This document shows positions 16,926 to 21,525 of a stretch of DNA of 21,525 bases, one piece after another. Both the position numbers and the translations under genes were made by a program. Source of the stretch: JBFHER01 sp041584055 (GTDB taxonomy: Bacteria; Bacteroidota; Bacteroidia; Bacteroidales; UBA5342). Position 1 is the first letter of the stretch. Every line of letters starts with the position of its first letter. The stretch is taken from contig JBFHER010000034.1 in the NCBI GenBank assembly GCA_041584055.1, forward strand, positions 1 to 21,525. The letters run 5' to 3'. Below the pieces are notes generated by a model. That model had not been told where the DNA came from. It saw only the letters and a list, made by a program, of their open reading frames with translations, and searched no databases.

Positions 16926-16976
16926 TTGCTCTTATTTGCTGTTTTGTTGCGTTATTCATTTGATTGCATTGAGCAA
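16926..16976. promoter_or_regulatory. Phased TTGC repeats, possible activator site upstream of the operon
   Basis: The tetramer TTGC begins at 16926, 16936, 16947 and 16964 on the plus strand, and its complement GCAA lies at 16973-16976. The first three copies are spaced 10 and 11 bp apart, about one helical turn. The outermost ones form an inverted pair, TTGCTC (16926-16931) and GAGCAA (16971-16976). The block covers roughly -35 to -85 relative to the predicted start of the minus-strand operon, where an AraC-type activator would be expected to bind. That it is an operator is inference. Confidence 0.25.
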
Positions 16977-17375
16977 GTGAAAAAGGAATTACAAATCCGG
17001 GTTCTTCAACAACAGATACAATGGTTCGTTTTGAGTAGCATGCCAGGGTTATTGACACAAAAAAAAGCCTCTACCCCTTTGTCTAACAATCAATTCGACA
17101 AACTCAAGGCTGTTAAACATTTCAAAACAGATGACAAAAATGATGGTGTTATCAAAAAAAAAGACACCTTACTTATAAAATGAACACATAAAACAACTTT
17201 TCCAAAGATGAATAATATTGGTTAATTTTAAAATCGAAAATAATCTTTTCAATGAGGCGTGAGACAAACTGTAGTTGCTATTTTTACGCTGTGATAAATT
17301 AAAATCAATAAAACAACAATCAAAAACAAAAGTGTAATCACCATGTGTTGCATGATAAAACAAAAGTCACACTTT

Positions 17376-20300
17376 ATGAAACAATCCGGTTCATTCAAAT
17401 ACTGTATATCCATTCTTGTATTATTTGCGTTTCTTAATTTGAATACATTTGCAATAAATGTAAAGCAGAGCAATCATCAGATAAAAGTCTTTTCCAACAA
17501 TGAAGGATTCTTCCAAAATACAGTTGTGGATATATGCAGTGATCAAACCGGCGATTTATGGTTTGGCACGGTAAACGGACTGATTCGCTATGACGGATAC
17601 AAGTTTTTCACCTACAGCACAACAGATGAACAGAATTCAATCCAAAGCAACTTAATAAAAACACTTTTTTCTGACAAAAAAGGGCGTGTATGGATTGCCA
17701 ATTCAAGTGGATTATGCATTTATGACCCAATCAATAAGAGTTTTAGCCGTATTAGCAACACCATCAAACCGACCGTTTTTTCAGAATCACCTGATAGCAG
17801 CATTTGGATTGCCATGAATAAACAAATCCTAATCTATCATCCTGACCAGCCTGACAATCCGAAACAACGTGTTGTCTTAAAAGATTACCTGCAAGAAAAC
17901 ATAATATCTATCCATATTCTTTCAAACAGCAAGGTGCTGGTTGCTAACCTGAATGAGATTTTAATTGTTGATATTTCCTCTGCTATGGAGATAGATGTAA
18001 CACGATTAGAGCCTCTGGACTTTGAGCTTCCTATTATAAACACATTAAAAATTGAAGGCAAGTTTGTATGGATAGGGACTGAAAACAATTTAATGCAGTG
18101 TACCATAGACAATGGAAAACTGTTGCTAATTCGTAATTTTTCAATGAATGACATTCTGGGAGTGAGTAATGCAGGGTTGAGAAGTATTTTTATCGACAGT
18201 GAAGCCAAAATATGGATTGGAACCAGAAATGAAGGGATTTTAGAATTTGACAGGCCAAGCAATACCTTTTACACCTACCCATACACAAATAACAAAGGGC
18301 TTAGTAGTCCGAATATCCGGTGTTTTTACGAAGACAAGTTTAAAAGCATCTGGATTGGTACTGCCCAGGGAGGAGTCAATAAGATTGATAAAACTGAAAA
18401 ACCTTTTTTTTCATATCGGAATGAGCCTTACAATAAGAAATCTTTGAGTGGTCATTTGGTAAACTATATCCTTGAAGATAACAAGGGATATATCTGGTCT
18501 TCATTTTCGAATTTCTCAATTAGCAAAAGTACAAAACCTCTCACAACGCTTAATAACATAGAATTCGAGCATATTAAAGATAAAAATAACACCCTGAAAA
18601 ATAATGAGATAATGTATCTTTTTCAGGATAGCAGCGGATGGATATGGTTTTGTGACTACTTTACGACCTATTTATACGATGAAAAGAAGCATGAATTCCA
18701 TCCTTTAGCCATGGAATATAATGATCGTCCTGCAAACCTGTCGCGCACACGCAAAATCTTCCAACTTGACAAGGAAATTTTTGTGTTAATAGGAAATGGT
18801 ATATCGGTGATACAAAATCCATGGTCTTCGCTTTATTCGGGAAAACCTGTTAAAGTAATTGACATTCATAATTTTGGATTTGAAGAATGGACAGAAGGAG
18901 CTGTTTGTGATGAATATGGAACATTTTGGGTGGCAACAGCAAAAGGCCTAAAGACCTTTATCGTTGAAAACAATAAGATTGTAATGACAGATGTTACTGT
19001 GAACTGTAACGAAGAAGACAAAGCATTTTTATCCTCAACACGCATGCTGTCTGTTTATTATTCTGACAAGGTACTGTGGCTGGGCACTTTTGGCGAGGGC
19101 TTGATAAAAGCCTTTGTTAATGAAGATGGACAATTAAGTCAGCTCACACACCTAACTAAAAGCAATGGATTGTCCGACGATATGGTGTATGGAATTTTGG
19201 AGGATGAAGAAAATAACATCTGGATCAGTACAGATATGGGCATTTGCAAGATTTATGAGGATACCAAAACCATCGACATATTTAACATAAATGATGGTTT
19301 GTTGCATAACAACTTTCGCCGATATGGCTACCTAAAAACAAAATCAAATGCATTTATCTTCGGAGGTCTTAACGGATTAACAGTTTTCAACCCTACAGAC
19401 ATAAAAAAAACACAATTACCTCCTAATGTGAAAATATCACAGATAAGAATTAACAATAAGGAAGTTAGTCCCGGCACCCTGACAGAAACAAAGAAAACAC
19501 TTACAAACGGTGGTTTAGGAGCATCAAAGCTGACCTTGTACCCCAAGGATAAAAGCCTGCACATTGAGGTTCTTACACAGCACAGTGCGACACCACATAA
19601 AAACAAAGTCGCATATCGCCTTGACGATGTGGATAATGAATGGATAATCTCCGAAGAAGGAAAGACATCCGTGAACTATACAGGGTTGAGACCCGGCAAT
19701 TATGTATTCAGGTACAAAGGAACGAATGGTGATGGGATTGAAACCAATGAAACAAGCGCACTTGAAATAAAAGTACTAGCGCCCTGGTACATCCGATGGT
19801 ACAGTTTATTATTGTTTACTTTCATCCTTTTGTTGTTTGCCAATGGATTGTACCAGTATCGAATTCGTTTAACAACACTTAAACAAAACCTCAAATTTGA
19901 GCAACTGGACAAAGAACGGGTACATGAAATGGACCAGGCAAAACTCAGTTTCTTCACCAATATTACCCATGAATTTAAAACACCTTTGTCATTAATCATG
20001 GCTCCATTGGAAAAAATACTGGAAACAAATGAGAATGAAAAAAACAGGTACTATATTTCCATCATCCAGTCAAACATTAAACGCTTACAGCGACTTATCG
20101 AACAATTGGTTGCTTACCGCAAACATGATCATGGAAAACTGGAAATAAACTACTCAAAAGTCAGTTTAGGAGATTTTGTTTTTCCCCTCATTGAGGCCTT
20201 TGAAGAAACCATGGCATCTAAAGACATTGCCTTTATCCATCGCGTAGAGGAACCCGGTAAGGAAATTGTCATTGATGTGGAGAAAACAGAGATGATACTG

Positions 20301-21503
20301 TTTAATATTCTCTCTAATGCTGTTAAATACACCAAGACCGGAGGACAGATAGAATTCAGGACATATTTTGACTCCCAAAAGGAAGGGATGCTTTTCTTTT
20401 CTGTCACCGACAATGGCATTGGTATCCTTCCTGAGAACCAAACCAAAGTTTTTGATCGTTTTTACAGAAGCGAACGCAGCGAAAATCAAAGCGGTGGTTT
20501 TGGCATAGGACTAACTTTTAGTAAATCTCTTGTGGATTCCCTGAATGGTTTGATCGAGTTAAAAAGTGAACCAAACAATTTTACGACTTTTACAATATCA
20601 CTGCCTTATCAAAATACACCCAACAATTTTATTGAAAGAGCCTCAGTCGAAAGCATACCTAATCAGCTGGGAACCAACATAGAAACCAGTGAAATCTCCA
20701 AAAGCGAGAATGCGTCTCAAACATTACTTATCATTGATGATGAAATCGACTTCCGCCGTTTTTTGCAACACACATTTAATGCGAACTACAATGTGGTTCT
20801 GGCTGAGAGTGGTGAAGAGGCACTGGAAAAACTTCAGGTGATTTCCCCACAGTTAATTATATGCGATGTGATGATGGAGGGGATGAATGGATTCGAGGTC
20901 TGTGAGAAAATAAAATCAGATACATATACGTGTCATATACCTGTGATTTTGTTGACAGCCCTGTCGGCAGCAGAAAATGAATTCAAAAGTGTAGAGCTTG
21001 GGGCGGATTATTATATGCAGAAACCGTTCTCTGTCCAACTCCTTGAGGTTAAAGTAAAACAGTTGATTAAAGACCGTAAATTGCTTCAGGAACACTACTC
21101 TAACAAAAGTTATCTCCCGGACGAAACAATTGGTATTCCATTGCGAGAACGAAAATTTCTCGAAAAAATAAATGAAGCCATTGAAAAAAACATGAGTGAC
21201 TCGGATTTCAGTTTATCTGACATGGCATCCACTGTGGGCTATAGTGTCTCTCATTTCAGTCGTAAACTCAAACAAATAACCGGACAGGTTCCAAACCTGT
21301 ATGTTCGCAATTACCGCTTGCAGAAGGCTGCCGAAATGCTATCCTCAGACAAAGGTGTAAATACCAAGGAAGTGATGTATGAAGTGGGTATATCATCACC
21401 CTCCTATTTTTCAGCAGCCTTCAAAAAAGTGTATGGCGTGGCACCATCAGTTTACAGAGATACAATTATGGATAAGGACAAAAAAGATGATGAGACCTCT
21501 TGA
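17376..21503 (+). CDS. Hybrid two-component system sensor kinase/response regulator (HTCS) with AraC-type DNA-binding domain
   Basis: The chosen ATG (17376) gives 1375 residues and a clean signal peptide ending LNTFA; an in-frame ATG at 17343 adds 11 residues before it. The periplasmic part has a two-bladed-propeller type sensor with about 11 W-[IFLV]-x-[GTS]-like units (DLWFGT near 60 to NIWIST near 614). A Y_Y_Y domain (about 735-795) and a membrane helix (808-829) follow. The cytoplasmic part has HisKA with phospho-acceptor H865 in ITHEFKTPLS, and HATPase with N981, D1012 in DNGIGI and the GGFGIGL box. The receiver has D1121/D1122, phospho-acceptor D1164 and K1216. An AraC-type HTH pair lies at about 1265-1365. 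All catalytic residues are present, so it should be active. Proteins of this class bind an oligosaccharide or other breakdown product in the periplasm and activate an adjacent uptake locus; the divergent operon is the natural target. No cognate enzyme gene is visible. Confidence 0.96.
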   Translation: MKQSGSFKYCISILVLFAFLNLNTFAINVKQSNHQIKVFSNNEGFFQNTVVDICSDQTGDLWFGTVNGLIRYDGYKFFTYSTTDEQNSIQSNLIKTLFSDKKGRVWIANSSGLCIYDPINKSFSRISNTIKPTVFSESPDSSIWIAMNKQILIYHPDQPDNPKQRVVLKDYLQENIISIHILSNSKVLVANLNEILIVDISSAMEIDVTRLEPLDFELPIINTLKIEGKFVWIGTENNLMQCTIDNGKLLLIRNFSMNDILGVSNAGLRSIFIDSEAKIWIGTRNEGILEFDRPSNTFYTYPYTNNKGLSSPNIRCFYEDKFKSIWIGTAQGGVNKIDKTEKPFFSYRNEPYNKKSLSGHLVNYILEDNKGYIWSSFSNFSISKSTKPLTTLNNIEFEHIKDKNNTLKNNEIMYLFQDSSGWIWFCDYFTTYLYDEKKHEFHPLAMEYNDRPANLSRTRKIFQLDKEIFVLIGNGISVIQNPWSSLYSGKPVKVIDIHNFGFEEWTEGAVCDEYGTFWVATAKGLKTFIVENNKIVMTDVTVNCNEEDKAFLSSTRMLSVYYSDKVLWLGTFGEGLIKAFVNEDGQLSQLTHLTKSNGLSDDMVYGILEDEENNIWISTDMGICKIYEDTKTIDIFNINDGLLHNNFRRYGYLKTKSNAFIFGGLNGLTVFNPTDIKKTQLPPNVKISQIRINNKEVSPGTLTETKKTLTNGGLGASKLTLYPKDKSLHIEVLTQHSATPHKNKVAYRLDDVDNEWIISEEGKTSVNYTGLRPGNYVFRYKGTNGDGIETNETSALEIKVLAPWYIRWYSLLLFTFILLLFANGLYQYRIRLTTLKQNLKFEQLDKERVHEMDQAKLSFFTNITHEFKTPLSLIMAPLEKILETNENEKNRYYISIIQSNIKRLQRLIEQLVAYRKHDHGKLEINYSKVSLGDFVFPLIEAFEETMASKDIAFIHRVEEPGKEIVIDVEKTEMILFNILSNAVKYTKTGGQIEFRTYFDSQKEGMLFFSVTDNGIGILPENQTKVFDRFYRSERSENQSGGFGIGLTFSKSLVDSLNGLIELKSEPNNFTTFTISLPYQNTPNNFIERASVESIPNQLGTNIETSEISKSENASQTLLIIDDEIDFRRFLQHTFNANYNVVLAESGEEALEKLQVISPQLIICDVMMEGMNGFEVCEKIKSDTYTCHIPVILLTALSAAENEFKSVELGADYYMQKPFSVQLLEVKVKQLIKDRKLLQEHYSNKSYLPDETIGIPLRERKFLEKINEAIEKNMSDSDFSLSDMASTVGYSVSHFSRKLKQITGQVPNLYVRNYRLQKAAEMLSSDKGVNTKEVMYEVGISSPSYFSAAFKKVYGVAPSVYRDTIMDKDKKDDETS

Positions 21504-21525
21504 TTGAAAAGGATGGAGTTTATGA

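Larger units (their letters stand above)
16884..17342. other. Divergent intergenic region between FAS1/SusCD operon and regulator gene
   Basis: About 459 bp of strongly AT-rich DNA separate the two divergent units; the gap is 492 bp if the regulator starts at 17376. It should hold both promoters. The left end has the -7 match and TTGC repeats listed separately. For the rightward regulator gene I find only one imperfect -7 element (TAATATTG at 17213-17220, one mismatch, no good -33), far from the start. A weak inverted repeat (GGTGT at 17145, ACACC at 17164) flanks an A-run. No convincing small gene or structured RNA was seen. Confidence 0.5.

Noticed and set aside
17145..17168. Inverted repeat GGTGT/ACACC around an A-run, a possible terminator or operator
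   Set aside because: The arms are only 5 bp with a long loop and no following T-run in the expected position; it could be chance in AT-rich DNA.
16926..17183. An 85-codon plus-strand open frame in the divergent intergenic region
   Set aside because: It has no recognisable domain, sits over the predicted operon promoter, and its composition follows the AT-rich DNA. It is more likely a chance frame than a small gene.
17343..17375. Upstream ATG codons for the hybrid regulator
   Set aside because: The extra residues (MCCMIKQKSHF) precede a complete signal peptide starting at 17376, so the later start is preferred, although not proven.
21513..21525. Possible start codon of a further gene (ATG at 21513) after the regulator stop
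   Set aside because: Only four codons are visible before the window ends, so nothing can be supported.

Overview
The window reads as chromosomal DNA of a Bacteroidota bacterium, probably of the class Bacteroidia. The grounds are two SusC/SusD-type outer-membrane uptake pairs, a run of SPII lipoproteins with acidic residues after the lipid cysteine, a one-protein hybrid two-component regulator, no Shine-Dalgarno motifs before starts, and an AT-rich base composition. The order or genus cannot be settled from the sequence.

Layout. Positions 1-16883 are all minus strand and are read from right to left. First comes a long lipoprotein with four FAS1 (fasciclin)-like domains (14469-16883). Then a SusC/SusD pair (11246-14443 and 9662-11221), two FAS1 lipoproteins that end in a beta-sandwich-like domain (7961-9631 and 6375-7946), and a second, divergent SusC/SusD pair (3161-6343 and 1202-3145). 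After a 298 bp gap comes a secreted lamin-tail-domain protein that runs off the left edge (1-903). The first seven genes are separated by only 14-31 nt and look like one operon. A roughly 0.46 kb divergent intergenic region (16884-17342) holds a good Bacteroidetes -7 promoter match for the operon and phased TTGC repeats just upstream of it. To the right, on the plus strand, one gene (17376-21503) encodes a complete hybrid two-component sensor/regulator.

Likely working. The regulator would sense a ligand in the periplasm with its beta-propeller and Y_Y_Y domains, then activate the divergent operon through its C-terminal AraC-type domain. The operon would build two TonB-dependent SusCD transporters plus three surface-displayed FAS1 lipoproteins in the place normally held by SusE/SusF or enzymes. 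The visible locus has no glycoside hydrolase, lyase, sulfatase, esterase or peptidase. It is therefore a regulated binding/uptake or adhesion system of unknown substrate, not a textbook polysaccharide-utilisation locus. No RNA genes, insertion sequences, CRISPR arrays or broken genes were seen.
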